From: Magnolia sinica
Lineage: Eukaryota > Streptophyta > Magnoliopsida > Magnoliales > Magnoliaceae
DNA: 64,000 nt
Reading direction: 5' to 3'
NCBI RefSeq assembly: GCF_029962835.1
Contig: NC_080590.1
Span: 70,581,501-70,645,500, forward strand
Under the pieces are notes generated by a model. That model was given only the letters and a program-made list of their open reading frames with translations, searched no databases and was not told the origin of the DNA. The translations under genes and the position numbers were made by a program. This document shows, one piece after another, positions 34,110 through 45,809 of the stretch (positions within the stretch are counted from its first letter, which is position 1; every line of letters starts with the position of its first letter).

Positions 34110-36281
34110 CTGGAGTAGGAGCAGTAGCAGGGGCAACTGGAATAGAATGAGTTGTAGGAGCTATAGAGCTGGGGACTTCTGTAGTTATAATAGCATTGAA
34201 AGAAAGTTCTTGAGCTCTTACAGTGCTTGAGTCAAGGGTGCTTGGAGTAGGAACATCAATTGGATCAGAAAGAAACACCAAACTTCGGGCCACCGGCTGA
34301 ATAAGAGAAGGATGTGTAGTAGGGGACCTTCTAGTCTGAGTAGGGGCATCAGATGTTTGATGGACTGATGGCAAAGTTTCTTTTGGACCGGGAAGAAGAA
34401 GTACGTTCCCCACCATTGCCTGAATATCAGAGGGATGATCCTCTACATCCCCTGAAGTTGATGTTCCACGAGCAGCCACCTCAGCAACGTCCACGATATA
34501 AGGGGAATACGAAGCATCAAAAGAAAAAAAGATGTTTCTACCAGGAGTACCACCATATTCTCCATAGCCAATTTGCTCTTCATTATCCAGAGAAGTCTCC
34601 GGAATGGGATGGGAAGTGTCAGGATGAGTGGTCGGAGCATCAGGAAGAGAAGACCTAACTTCAGCATCGCTTCTTCTCTAACGTTTATCTCAGCATTAGT
34701 ATCTGCATTTACCAAAGAATCTCCTTCATCAGTGAGACTTGTGGGAGAAGACGTGTCTTCGATTGCAATATTTGTAGAATATTCTGACAAGTTGTCTTCC
34801 TCCGATACGGTTGCTTTTCCTTTATAAATAGTCTTCATAGGAAGAAGATGTGCACCACGGGAGGGAGAAGGAATTGGTTGTGCCAAAACCACAGGAGACA
34901 GTGACTTAGCACGAGAGTGGGCCATAGGGGAAGTAGTGATAACAATTCGACATACAACCGGAGAAGTTGTGGCAGTGACACGATTGGCTGCGGTTTCTAT
35001 AAGATCCATAATAGGAACAATTGTGGTAGCTGCATGTTCGACAGGCTGGGAAGTTGCAGGAGGGACAGGTTCTATAATCGAAGGAATAATAGGAGCAGGA
35101 CTTGCAAGTTGATTTTCTCCTATGGGAGAAGGGGAAGGCAGGATACCCCCTGCAGTTTCAAATTCATTGTGAGGACTGGCTGATCTTTCTCTCTGGTTTT
35201 TCAGATCCAAAGGGGAGCCAAAAGCAATCCATCCTTCAAGAGTGTTTAGGGGCTTTATCTCTCTGATAGGCTCTTTTACAAAAAAAAATTCGATGAAGTT
35301 TCCCTGGGATGGCGGCTTGATCTTTCTTGTAAAAGTATCCGATCCCTTGTTCTGGTCTGTAATTCCTCAAACATGGGGGAGGAACCTAGATAGGGCAATC
35401 CATTGAGAAGCAATTGTATACTAAATAGTAATGATGACTCCACCATCACATCTAGGAATATGAAGCCGTTACTCTGTGATTATATCTTGGGAGGATGAAT
35501 CGAGAGCCAAAATTTCTAGTCAGGAGCTGCTTCCATATCAGAACCCAGTTGTAAGGACCAACTCCGTAGCTCCTCATTGTTCTGGTGACTTCTTCACTTA
35601 CTTGGGGCATAGTCTGATCATACCCAAATTGTCTAGTGAATCGATTCGAGTAATATGGTTCTTGCCAGAACTCTAGTCCTTCCCATAATGGAAGACTGCC
35701 AGAACGAATGCAGAGAAAGAAAGTCCTTTCAATAGGGTCCAGATCCTGGTTGTCCTCAACATCTGTCCTCGGCCTGATAATCTAAGTAAAAGGGAAAGAA
35801 GTTGATGGATTCTATGTTGTCAATTTTATCTACTATCCATTCATATCCCTTCCTTATCATTTTTGGTTTCAGAAAATGCCACAAGGGCAGATGGTCAGGA
35901 TGGACATAAGCCTTCTCCAGATCATTGTATGTCCAAGGGAAATAAATGCCGAGCCATCTGGAGAAGTAATGCCATGGAGCGAAAGCAGATGAAACTCCTA
36001 GCGCCGGGCTTGAGCAATGCGCCGCGGCATGACCGAAAGCTCTATATAATGAACATAAAATAGGAGGGGCCAAGGAATATCTTTTTTTACCTTCTGCCAT
36101 TACACCCATCGCTACAAATAGAGTTAGCTGAATAGAGTCTGAACTCTTTGAACTAGGAAGCACAACTAAGCTCAACCAGTAAGCCAAGAAAGCGGCTAGT
36201 TCAGTTTCGGCAATGAAGTTGGCCGGACCTCTTATTTTCTTGTGAGTGGCTTCTAATTCAGCACAATGGCTGCCAGGGAAC

Positions 36282-36373
36282 CTAAAAAGAGAAAAAAGGG
36301 AGAAGACCAATGAGTAATTCATGCTTATGGTAAGTGTTGTTTGAAAGGGAAGGAAAATGTTAAAATACTTACA
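36282..36373 (-). other. Intron in the T1 antisense gene (PMD region)
   Basis: On the minus strand a GTAAGTATTT donor, a 92-base AT-rich body and a TTTTTAG acceptor separate two PMD-coding stretches. T2 has an intron at the matching place (53512-53587). Confidence 0.75.
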
Positions 36374-37679
36374 CCAAGTATCGGGAAAAGTGTGCCAGCC
36401 ATTAAAGAGGAGAAACCTTGTGAACGTCAGCAAAATAAGATGTTTCACAGAAAAGTTCAATGGTTGATGCTATAACTTTGGGCACCCTTTTGCGTGTGAC
36501 AAAGGAAAACTCTTTGTTTGAAGGAACGTATTCACCAAGAAAGGAGCCGGAGATAGGTAGACCCGCCATCATATAAAGATCCCATAAGGTGATACTTACC
36601 TCTCCTATTGGAAGATGGAAAGAATTCGTGGTAAAAGACTAGTATTTCATAAAACCTTTATATATCATCGTGTCTTTTTGGAAAAATTTCAAAGTAGCTT
36701 CTATGACATGATAAATTCTAGCCACAGTAAGGACGTCTTTATGTTTCTCCAAAATCACTTTAGTCCAAGCATTGTAGTATGGACGAGCGGTCCAAAGACC
36801 TCGTGTTCTGAATTCATCCTTACCCCACAATGACTCACGATGATGGAAATGTTGTTGAATCGTCTTGAAGAAATGAGTATAATATAGGGAATGAGGGTCG
36901 TGACATGGTGTGAGAAAACGCATGTATCTTATTTGCCCAGTCTTTTGAGTTAAGCCTTTATCTATGACATAACCCTTGAGAATTTGTGGCTCTTTTCTCA
37001 CCCAATTAGACACAATTAAGATCTTGTTCTGTGCCATGTAGTCTGTTGGTTCGCTCTGGAGGATGGAGAGGTGGCGCTGAAGTTGCAAGGGTAGGGAAAT
37101 GGTTTCATCTCTATACGGTTGCGGAATTTAATTACTTTAGTAATCAACTTGACTAAATCCTAAGCATTCTGTAAATGTCTTCAGTTATGTTCTTGAATCT
37201 TCTCCTAGAAAATTTCATCTTGGCTATTTTCTCTTACTCGTTTTAGGACTGATGGGAGAGGAGAAGCCTCTACGGCAGAAGGACAATTATCATTGGTGCG
37301 AAAGTTGTTTGTGCATTTTAACCAATCTTCCCAATCAGATTCTTGTCCTGAAAGGGGGGACCCTCTATCTCCTGCATTATTATGCCCATGTGAATATACT
37401 CGATAGGCGTTGAATACGGTCTGCAAAGTTGATGATAATAGGAGCTGGTTCTTTGAAAAAGGAACTATAATTCTCGCCAGAGCAAAGTCTTTTCTAGTTA
37501 TGGGGTTTCCTAGATTGTGGGTCAGATGGCCCTGCAGTACTTGGGGAAGTGAGAGGTCTTTTCGAGCTAGCCATTTGAAACCTACGCGGGAGGAGGAAAA
37601 TTCTTTAAGCTGAAATGAAAGTATCGTAAAAGTGCTGAGAAGAAAGAACAAATAAATTTAAAGTCTGAATCTATAAGCA

Positions 37680-38260
37680 TAAGTTGTTGTGCGCGAAGTG
37701 TTGTGTGCAAGGTATTGTGCGCAGGGCTGTTGTGCAGAACAGCTATTATGCGTAAAATAAAGTGTGCAAAGTGTTGTGCATAGGGCTGTTGTGCATAAAA
37801 TGAAGTGCGCAAGGTATTGTGTGCAAGGCTATTGCGTGGAACAGCTGTCATGTGCGAAAAATAAAGAGCATAAAGTGTTGTGCGGAACGTCTGTTGTGAG
37901 CAATGTGAAGTGCACAAGTGTTGTGTGTAAGGTCTTTGAGCACTACCTATCATGCGCTGGATTTTTGACCAAGTACAGAAGGGGTATTGCATGCTATGTT
38001 TTGTTGTGCAGAACAAGCTGTTGTGTGTAAATGTGTTGTGCGGAGTAGCTGTTGTGCGGCGCACAATGAGGAAGCACGCAAAGCGAGAAACTTGATGTAA
38101 AAACAGTGCGGAGTAGAGGGGAAAAGTGGTGGAAATGAAGAAAAGTCCTGAATTTATAGGAAGAGATTAGGGGTGTTTTGCGAAAATTATTGCGCGGCAA
38201 GTGTTGTGTGGAATTCGTTGTGCGCAAATCCGTCAGCGCACAATAGAGAAAATAGGCACA
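37680..38260 (-). promoter_or_regulatory. Promoter region of the T1 antisense gene with GCGCACAA words
   Basis: Upstream of the antisense start lies a ~580-bp stretch filled with TTGTGCGCAA/GTTGTGTGCAA variants. On the minus strand these are TTGCGCACAA-like. A minus-strand TATA box, CCTATAAATT, is at 38151-38160. The same word type fills the LTRs. T2 has the same arrangement (TATA at 51963). The gene therefore seems to have its own promoter and does not depend on the LTR. Confidence 0.65.
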
Positions 38261-38345
38261 TAATAAAGGAGGAAAAATGATATTTGGAAAATGGTTATTG
38301 ATCCTACATGTTTATTTTGTAGGTGTAAACAAAAAATAAAAAATG

Positions 38346-38363
38346 CAGGATCAAGGGGGCATC
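38346..38363 (+). other. Polypurine tract of T1
   Basis: CAGGATCAAGGGGGCATC stands directly before the 3' LTR. The T2 equivalent is at 51763-51780 (complement). This is the plus-strand priming site. Confidence 0.75.
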
Positions 38364-39271
38364 TATTAAGGCATACAGTAGGGAGAAAAGGTAAGAAGAA
38401 TCGGTTGTGGGCAAATCGTTGTGCGCATATCGCTGTGCGCATATCGTTGTGCGCAACACTTTGTGCACAACTCATTGTGCGAAATGAAGTGTATTGTGCA
38501 AAACACTGTGCGAGAATAGATCCTGAAGTACAGATTACCGCACAACAGTTTCCGTACAAAGGCGTCCACATAAAGGAAGACCGCACAAAGGTGTCCGCAT
38601 AAAGGAAGACCGCACAAAGGTGTCCGCATAAAGGCATCTGCACAAAGGCATCCACACAAAGGAGTCTGCACAAAGAGGTCCGCGCAATGAGCTTACATGG
38701 CATATTCACACGTGTGAGTGGCTATAAATACCCCACGATCCCTTTAATAGGGTCATTGGCAACTGATAGTTGAGAAGGAATAAATTACGGAAGAAGAGAG
38801 GTAAAGCTCGCCATCGTTGTGTGGAACATGCATTATGCGGCGCATAATGCGGCTGGCGCGCAACGCTGCTGACACACCATGGGAGTTAGTGCACAATGCT
38901 GTTGGTGCACAAAGGGTGCCAGCGCACAACAACTTCAGCCAGCACACAATGGTTCCCGTTAGTGCACAATTGCTTCTGATAGTGGCACAATGGCTTTTGA
39001 CAGTGCGTCATAGTTTTTGACCATGCGCAATGGCTCCTAACATAATATTCAACATTATGTTTTAATGTTTTATACATTTATGCATAATGTTGCTGTTAAA
39101 TACTGATTATATATTGTAATTCATAAGTATTCTATTTGGAATCAAAGGAGAAAGAGATGTAAAGAACTTAGAATATATAAATAAAGTGACTGTTTTTCTT
39201 GTTTTCTTTTGGTAATCAATCAAATGAATGAAAATTTTCAAACGAAATGCATTTGTTTCTTGTTCGAAACA
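38364..39271 (+). mobile_element. 3' LTR of Tat element T1
   Basis: 908 bp, ending TTGTTCGAAACA, with the same GCACAAAGG array (38550-38680), TATA box (38723-38730) and AT-rich end as the 5' LTR. A short extra run of CGTTGTGCGCATAT repeats near 38415-38450 explains the length difference. Most point differences from the 5' LTR are transitions in CG-rich words, as expected from cytosine methylation. Confidence 0.9.
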
Positions 39272-39885
39272 ACAAGGAAGGACCACTTTCCTTTGCCCTT
39301 CATCGATCAAATTTTTGAAAGGCTAGTGGTTATTCAAGCTACAATCAGATCGAGATAGCCCTTGAAAATCAGGAAAAGACCGCATTTCATGTCCTTACGG
39401 CACCTTTACTTACTGAAGGATGCCATTCGGGCTATGTAATGCTCCCGCCACTTTTCAGCGATGCATGTTGGGTGTTTTCTCTGACATAGTAGGGCAATAT
39501 TTAGAGGTCTTCATGGATGACTTCTCGGTCTTTGGTCCATCCTTCAGCGAATGTTTGGAAATTTTAAAAAATGTGCTGAAGCGATGTGAGGAAAAGAACT
39601 TGGTATTGAATTGGGAAAAGTGCCACTTCATGGTTTGTAAGGGAATTGTCGTTGGACACATCATCTCGTCTAAGGAAATTGAGGTAGATAAGGGTCAAAT
39701 TGATCTTATCTCTAACTTACCTCCACCTAAGAACATATGAGACATACGATCCTTTTTAGGACATGCCAGGTTTTACAGAAGATTCATAAAGGACTTTAGT
39801 GACCTCTCTCATCCTCTATGTAATCTACTTTAAAAGGATGCACCATACGAGTGGACTGAGGAATGCCAAGAAACTTTTACTAAGC
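39272..39885 (+). pseudogene. Athila B reverse transcriptase, second part (fossil)
   Basis: It resumes at the acaag duplication of T1: palm text, MPFGLCNAPATFQRCM near 39420, the catalytic FMDD block near 39510 (EVFMDDFSVFGPSFSEC), CEEKNLVLNWEKCHFMV and the thumb block to about 39885. It aligns with copy A from about 10835. Fossil. Confidence 0.86.
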
Positions 39886-40335
39886 TCAAGGGCATGTTAA
39901 CTACTGCACCTATCATGTAGCCACCCGACTAGAGCCTTCCTTTTGAACTTATTTGCGATACGTCTGACTATGTTCTTAAGGCAGTTTTAGGCCAAAGAAA
40001 AGAAAAGAAGCCTTATGTTATTCATTATGTAAGTAGAACTCTAAATCCTGTTCAGGTGAACTACTTGAATGTGGAAAAGGAGCTCTTAGCCGTAGTGTTT
40101 GTTTTGGACAAATTTAGGTCCTACTTGATTGGATCCAAGATTATCATTTGCACAGATCATGCGGTACTCAAGTATTTTCTTTCTGAGAATGATTTTAAGC
40201 CTCACCTGATTAGATGGATCCTCTTACTTCAAGAATTTGATTTAGAAATAAAAGATAAAAAGGGAGTAGAGAACGTAGTGGTTGACCATTTTTCTCACCT
40301 TGATCTCTTTAATTCTCTTGAGACGACACACATAA
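39886..40335 (+). pseudogene. Athila B RNase H (fossil)
   Basis: RNase H domain with [20 protein letters not shown] near 40075-40135, [20 protein letters not shown] near 40150-40210 and a closing [18 protein letters not shown] block near 40252-40308. Normal position between reverse transcriptase and integrase. Fossil. Confidence 0.85.
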
Positions 40336-40439
40336 ATGACATGTTCCCTGATGAACAATTGTTTAAAGTCTCCTATTCACCTTGGTTTACTGATATTGCT
40401 AATTATCTTACTACAAGTTTCACGTCGACACATTGGACT

Positions 40440-41645
40440 GTGCAAGATAAGAAAAAAATCTTCGTGGAGGTTTGTAAGTTCTTCTGAGATGATCCATATT
40501 TGTTTAAATATTGCCCATACCAAATCTTAAGGAGATGTGTGCTAGACAATGAATACTAAAGTGTCATCTCCTTCTGTCACTCTCAGGCCTGTGGTGGTCA
40601 CTTTTTTACTAAAAAGACCATGGGCCAAAATTCTGTAGTGCAGCTTTTATTGGCCCACTATGTTTAAGGACACTCATGAGTTTTGCAAAGTTTGTAAGCG
40701 TTGTTAGAAATTGGGAGCATTGTCCCGTTGAAACATGATGCCTTTGAACCACATTTTGATCATTAAAGCATTTAATTACTAAGGCATCGATTTCATGGGA
40801 CCATTCCCCCAATCCTTTGGAAATTTATACATTTTGCTAGCCCTAGACAATGTCACTAAATGGGTCGAAACAATTCTATTCTGGAACAATGACCATCAAA
40901 CGGTCATTAAATTCTTAAAAGAGAACATCCTTTCCCGATTCGGAACACCTCGAGCCATCATTAGTGATGGGGGCTCACATTTTTGTAATAGGCCATTCAC
41001 GAACTAAATGAAGAAATATGGCATCTCGCACATAGTGAGCACTCCATACCACCCACAAACAAGTGGGTAAGCAGAGATTTCCAATAGGGAAATTAAATAC
41101 ATCTTGGAAAAGACGTTTAACCCTGACCGTAAGGATTAGTCGATCCGATTGACCGATGCCTTATGGGCTTACCGTACCACATTTAAGACCCCTATTGGAA
41201 TGTCTCCCTTTAGACTTGTCTATGGGAAGGCTTGCCACTTGCCTGTGGAGTTGGAACATAGAGCCTACAGGGTGATTAAAAATCTGAACTTCAATTTAGA
41301 CAATGTTGGCTTGCTACAAAAACTTCAGTTGAATGATCTCGAAGAAATCCAGAATGATACGTACGAGAACTCGAGAATTTACAAGGACAGGATGAAGGAA
41401 TTTCATGACCATCATATTCTTCAAAAATCATTCACACCAGGTCAGAAAGTCCTCTTGTATAAACTCTGATCTCGTTGGACCGGTCCTTTCACTGTTACTA
41501 ATGTTTATCCCCATGGGGCCATCGAGATACAAGATCCGAATAATGGAAAAGAATTCAAAGTAAATGGACATCGATTAAAGCCATTTGTTGAGAAATTTGA
41601 TTCAGAGGATATGTCCATACCTCTAAGTGATCCTGTATACCAGGA
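40440..41645 (+). pseudogene. Athila B integrase (fossil)
   Basis: Zinc-binding region (SFCHSQACGGHF-like near 40570-40605; CKVCKRC-like near 40685-40705). Core blocks are GPFPQSFGNLYILLALDNVT near 40797, [20 protein letters not shown] near 40940-41000 and YHPQTSG near 41050-41070. Then [20 protein letters not shown] lies near 41164-41222, with the C-terminal KVLLYKL block and a tail ending near 41648. Copy A has the same gene split around copy B. Fossil. Confidence 0.86.
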
Positions 41646-41771
41646 TTGATCTCCTAGTTTGATGGATGTATAGTTAGGTTTATTACTTTCATGTTACATT
41701 TAAGATAGTCGGTTTTATGTGGTTTAAGATAGTTTGCTTTTTATTGGTTTAACTCTTGTGCTAACCCATCT

Positions 41772-44700
41772 TGTAACGCCCTGAAATTCAAGGGCCGAGT
41801 AGGAACTCGGCTCCCGAATTCTCGAGTGCCACATGTGCCTTAAAGCGCCTCAAATGCATATAAATATCAGGTATTAGCAGGCAATGGAGAATTAAACTAA
41901 GTATGCTTAACATATAAGTTAATTAAAAGATCCATGTGCTACTAATGAAAAACTATCCAACATAAATCCATCATCCATAACATAAATCCAACTTTTGTAA
42001 TGTCATCAACTAGGGATCGAGTCCCATCGTCACATCATCCCCAAAATGATTAGGACTCTGACCCAATCCCGCTGTCATCTATCGAGCTAGTAGTGTCCGC
42101 CAAAAGTCTGAAAGTACACCCGCTCCTCTTTGTCATCCGCACTGACATCTTCCAGCGCGTCCTGCTCCAGTGTTCATGCATCTATGCCAAATTCTGGCTG
42201 GTGTTTTAGAACACCGTCCCAAAGTGGGAGTGAGTAGCTAACTAAGTGTTACCATTAGCAATAGGCCACATAAATTATCATACATAGGATCAATTTAGTG
42301 AACAACATATATCATAAAATCCTAAGTATATTGATTAATGTAATCCATGGCTTGATGATATGATGCATGCCCCTCACCACCAACACTCCCTCAAGCGACG
42401 ACATCTAACGATCGTAATGACCAACACTCCCTCAGTTGTGACCTCGACTGCCGAATCGCCACAATAGATAATGCAATGTTATGTAACATGTTAGCCCAGT
42501 TGATTAACTAGATTCATTCACCCAGCAGGTTGGGGAAACCGGAATACCCTTAGTAGAAGTATAGCCCTAACAAGATCATGCGGCACAAGGGCTGTGGTCA
42601 TATGACTCTCGCGATCCTCAGCCCTCGTGGGTTTGTCAATCCTAAAATTCTTAAGCTCAGACAAAGACAGTTGGGACTTTAATGTCCTACTCGGGGTCAC
42701 TATGGGGAGGTCGTCACCCTAGCATAGGCCGACAACACGGGCACAGTGTTCCATACTACCATCCTCGGTTCATGTGTCTAGGTGCTCACTGGTCATTACG
42801 GAGAGGCTCGTCACCCCAGCGTAGGCTGATAGCACGAGAACAGTGTCCTATACCACCATCTCTGGCTCATGTGTCTTGTGGGCCGTAAATCACAATTATC
42901 AGTGGGCGCAAAGGTCTTAGGGTACTTTGAATTCATACAGGCATGTTCAAACAAGGTTAACATACAAGGATGACCGATTTGTGAGCTAAAATACCCCGAC
43001 AAGTTAAACCATAAACTGATCGGCCTAAGAACGGTATCTCGTGTAGTCTAACTACGGCTGATAACTTACAGTTTAACTAGTCAAGCTAGATTTACTTGTG
43101 GGCTAATCCAACAGAAGGTTGCCCAAGTGATTCCAGTTAATTGTCCAATCCATAAGGGGCATATGCACTAATAGTCATCATGTATCATCAAATTCAGGGA
43201 TATTTCACACATGATAAGCATAATTTCAGTGAGTTAAGTACCTAGACAGCAAACGCTAAACTTTACTAAATTTGTAAGGGTCAAGTTCATCACGTTCCAA
43301 CTATTTAACAAGATGGACAGCCATACACCCATTCACAGCAATTCAATTTCACATACGCCAGCATGAATCATACAAATCAACCATGTAGTGGGAATTGTAT
43401 GCAATTAATTCAGCAATCTAGAAATTTGTCAACATTCATTCCTACAATTTCTAGCATAAATGACATGCAACAAGATTAAATAGCAAATCAGCAATACTCA
43501 GAGAAATTGAAGGCTGACACCTTAATTAGTCATGCAATTCAGCATTTCACGCAATTGGGGATGCTCGGGCCTAAACCCCTTCCCACATTTTTAGGAAATC
43601 CTAGACCTATAGTCCCAATCATGCATTCCAAAGAAATTTCAGCAACATGCAATAGTAATGCACCATACACACTCACTAAACCTATGTTAGGCACAATAAT
43701 CGGCCGCTTAAAGGTAATGGTCCGCACCTATTGTTGATCGAAAGTCGCTAAAATCGTCCTGACGTCGTCGGGTCTGCAAACTCGACGTGTCAGGGCCTTG
43801 CATTACATGGAGTAGGGGTAAGTTGCATGCATGTTGCTAGAAACTGGATGGGGATGGATTGGAGCTCAATCTTACCTCAGGTTAAATGGGTTTTTGCTCT
43901 AACGATGATTACGTCGGCATTTTCTGACCAATGGAAGGCGTAGGTGCAGGGGTTTCCAAATCCCAAGCACCACTTACCCACAATCACCCACCCTATCACC
44001 TTTCTCTCTTCTCCCTTCTCTCTCTCTCTCTCTTAGCTGTTGGAGTTTATGGGAGTGAGAGAGGTTTGGATATAAATATCCAGAAATTTATTTTAGTTGG
44101 CCTACACTATGGTAATTGCCTCCAATAGCCTTGTGGGGCCCATTCTGGTTATTGGGGCTGCCCTGATGGCCTCTTGGGCCATCTGATTTGTGGGACACAT
44201 GCCCCATGGCCCGATGAAGGGTTGGGTAAAGTTTTAATTGCAAACAGAAGTGGGGTTTTGTCAGAATAGTCCGATTTGCCATCAACGGTCACCGTTCCTC
44301 GATCAAGGGTCAGATTTTGTGGGTGAGTGCAGGGAAATATTTCTAGCCTTCAGTGTGAATTTAGAAGAGATCCGACTGCTGAAAAGTTTATATTCACTGA
44401 CTCAAGTCATAGGGTCAAATGATTAAAATTTCAGCAATTTGGTTTTGAGTGGGGCGACTCGCGGTTTACAAGTACCATCTGGATGGCACGATTTTTCCAT
44501 TTTGGGCATTATCCAAGCCTGACATCTGCGATGGACCACAAGCCCAGCGAGACCCTTGGCCTCCCCAAGTTTTAGAATTTTTTGTCCTACCTTGGGCGGT
44601 GCATGGTTCATACAGGCAGCTGTCAAGTACTATTAGACCTAACTGGCCCTATGGCCTGTGCTCTGCCCGAATGTAGTTGGATTACATCACATTAGCGGCT

Positions 44701-44816
44701 TAATCCAAATGAATTTACCGATAATTCACTAGCACATGTGATCAATTCATACAGTCCTAATGCAATTCGCACGTGGGTGCCCTAGGACACTATTCCGATT
44801 TGGGTAAGGTGTTATA
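41772..44816 (-). mobile_element. Solo LTR S2 (same family as S1, inverted)
   Basis: A 3045-bp unit in the 3' non-coding part of Athila B. It starts TGTAACGCCCTGAAATTC and is flanked by the 5-bp duplication catct (41767-41771 and 44817-44821). The surrounding text is continuous with the uninterrupted copy at 48270-48310. Its left end, reverse-complemented, matches the right end of S1. The complement of S1's tandem array appears at 42670-42890, and a complement TATA-like word lies near 44070. It is thus the minus orientation of the S1 family. No gag, pol or second LTR is present. Its terminus has drifted a little from TG...CA. Confidence 0.8.
42670..42890 (-). repeat. Internal repeats in solo LTR S2
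   Basis: Two imperfect units with GTCACCCTAGCATAGGCCGA / GTCACCCCAGCGTAGGCTGA followed by GGGCACAGTGTTCCATAC-like text. They are the complement of the S1 array at 5070-5370. Confidence 0.65.
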
Positions 44817-45809
44817 CATCTTCACTCTAAGATCATTAGAAAAGGCTAAAAATCTCTTCTTTAGGTATTATCTTCCCATTACTTCCTTTTTTCTTTTCAT
44901 TGCCTCTTTTCCATTGCATGCTTATTTCTTTTACATTGAGGACAATGTAAATTTTTCAGTTGGGAATGTGGGATTAGGTGAACTAATCAGCGTTTTCTCA
45001 GTCTTGAGCAAAATTTTTTAAAAAAGTTTCAAAATTTTAAGTTGAAATCTATTTGTGAAGCGATGAATTGTGTACTTAAGAATGCTTTGGGTATGATAAG
45101 ATAGAGATTGAATTTTGAATTGCTGAAGTCTAATCATCTACGTAACTTATCACTTAAGAGCTTGCGTTCAATTGATTAAGAGGAAGTGTGAATATCATGT
45201 TATATCACAAGACACATTCAATTTGCCTTCTGTAGGACATACTAGAATTTCTGATTATTAGTATGTGAATCATTGATGGATGGTGAGAAGCAAGTCTGGA
45301 GAATTGTATCCACCTTAAAAGTAGACAAGAACTAGTAAAAAACAGGAGATCGACAAAGAGGTCATGAAAAAGAATGAAAAGAATGAAAAATTTGGAAAAG
45401 AATAAATAAAAAAAGTGACCATCGATATAAAATCAAAAACTGGAAAAAGAAGGAAAAGGGGATAAGTTCGGAATCAGTACTTGAGTTTTAAATTGATCTT
45501 GAAGTGATGAGCATAACTAGCATGATGAATTGATAGTATTGTGCGAGGAGTAAATTGACTTTCACTGAGCACATTGAAAAACTTGACATACAAATTATGC
45601 TTTGATTTAGTGGATAAAGAACTTATTCGATCAGTTGTTTATGTTATTGGGCTTTAGGTTTTCAAAATCTCACTTTTGTATCGTAATTATACCCATTCAT
45701 CTTTGGGTGCATAAAAGATTATTTTCTAAAAAAGATTTCTGTCATTAAGCACTGAGATTTATTTTTGGTACACTTTGCTTGGGACTAGCAAAATGTTGGT
45801 TGGGAATTG
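44817..45809 (+). other. 3' non-coding tail of Athila B
   Basis: About 1 kb between integrase and 3' LTR (beyond S2). It is AT-rich with a run of GAAAAGAATGAAAA words near 45370-45400 and a GGGACTAGCAAAATG block before the LTR. It matches 48280-49295 of copy A. No env-like gene is seen. Confidence 0.75.

Larger units (their letters stand above)
33277..37574 (-). pseudogene. Antisense PMD/coiled-coil gene of T1 (fossil)
   Basis: A minus-strand gene between integrase and 3' LTR, converging on pol. Its start reads MASSKRPLTSPSTAGPSDPQ at 37574, matching the start of the T2 copy. The middle (about 35770-36620) matches the plant mobile domain: ELAAFLAYWLSLVVLPSSK, then MAEGKKRYSLAPPILCSLYR, then WHYFSRWLGIYF. 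Next is a Ser/Thr/Pro-rich linker (34110-35200) and a coiled-coil tail (33277-33750; LKEKLSQADDVLANYNTVNQ, then SDQIAFLEKEILLLKS). Two introns with normal ends lie at about 36282-36373 and 34019-34109. PMD proteins of the host (MAIN, MAIL1) act in nuclear gene and transposon silencing. The role here is unknown; broken copy. Confidence 0.82.
24180..39271 (+). mobile_element. Tat-lineage Ty3/gypsy element T1 with antisense gene (fossil)
   Basis: A 15.1-kb element with LTRs at 24180-25060 and 38364-39271 and a perfect 5-bp duplication, acaag, at 24175-24179 and 39272-39276. It lies inside the reverse transcriptase of Athila B. The order is 5' LTR, primer site, leader frame, gag, protease, reverse transcriptase, RNase H, second RNase H, integrase, ~1.2-kb spacer, an antisense PMD gene, polypurine tract and 3' LTR. 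The double RNase H and extra antisense frame are known traits of the Tat/Ogre group. LTRs differ by roughly 5-8% by eye, mostly as C/T and G/A changes. It is complete in structure but broken in several places. Confidence 0.9.

Noticed and set aside
34353-35183. Plus-strand frames opposite the T1 PMD gene linker
   Set aside because: They mirror the low-complexity Ser/Thr/Pro coding on the minus strand and lack conserved domains.
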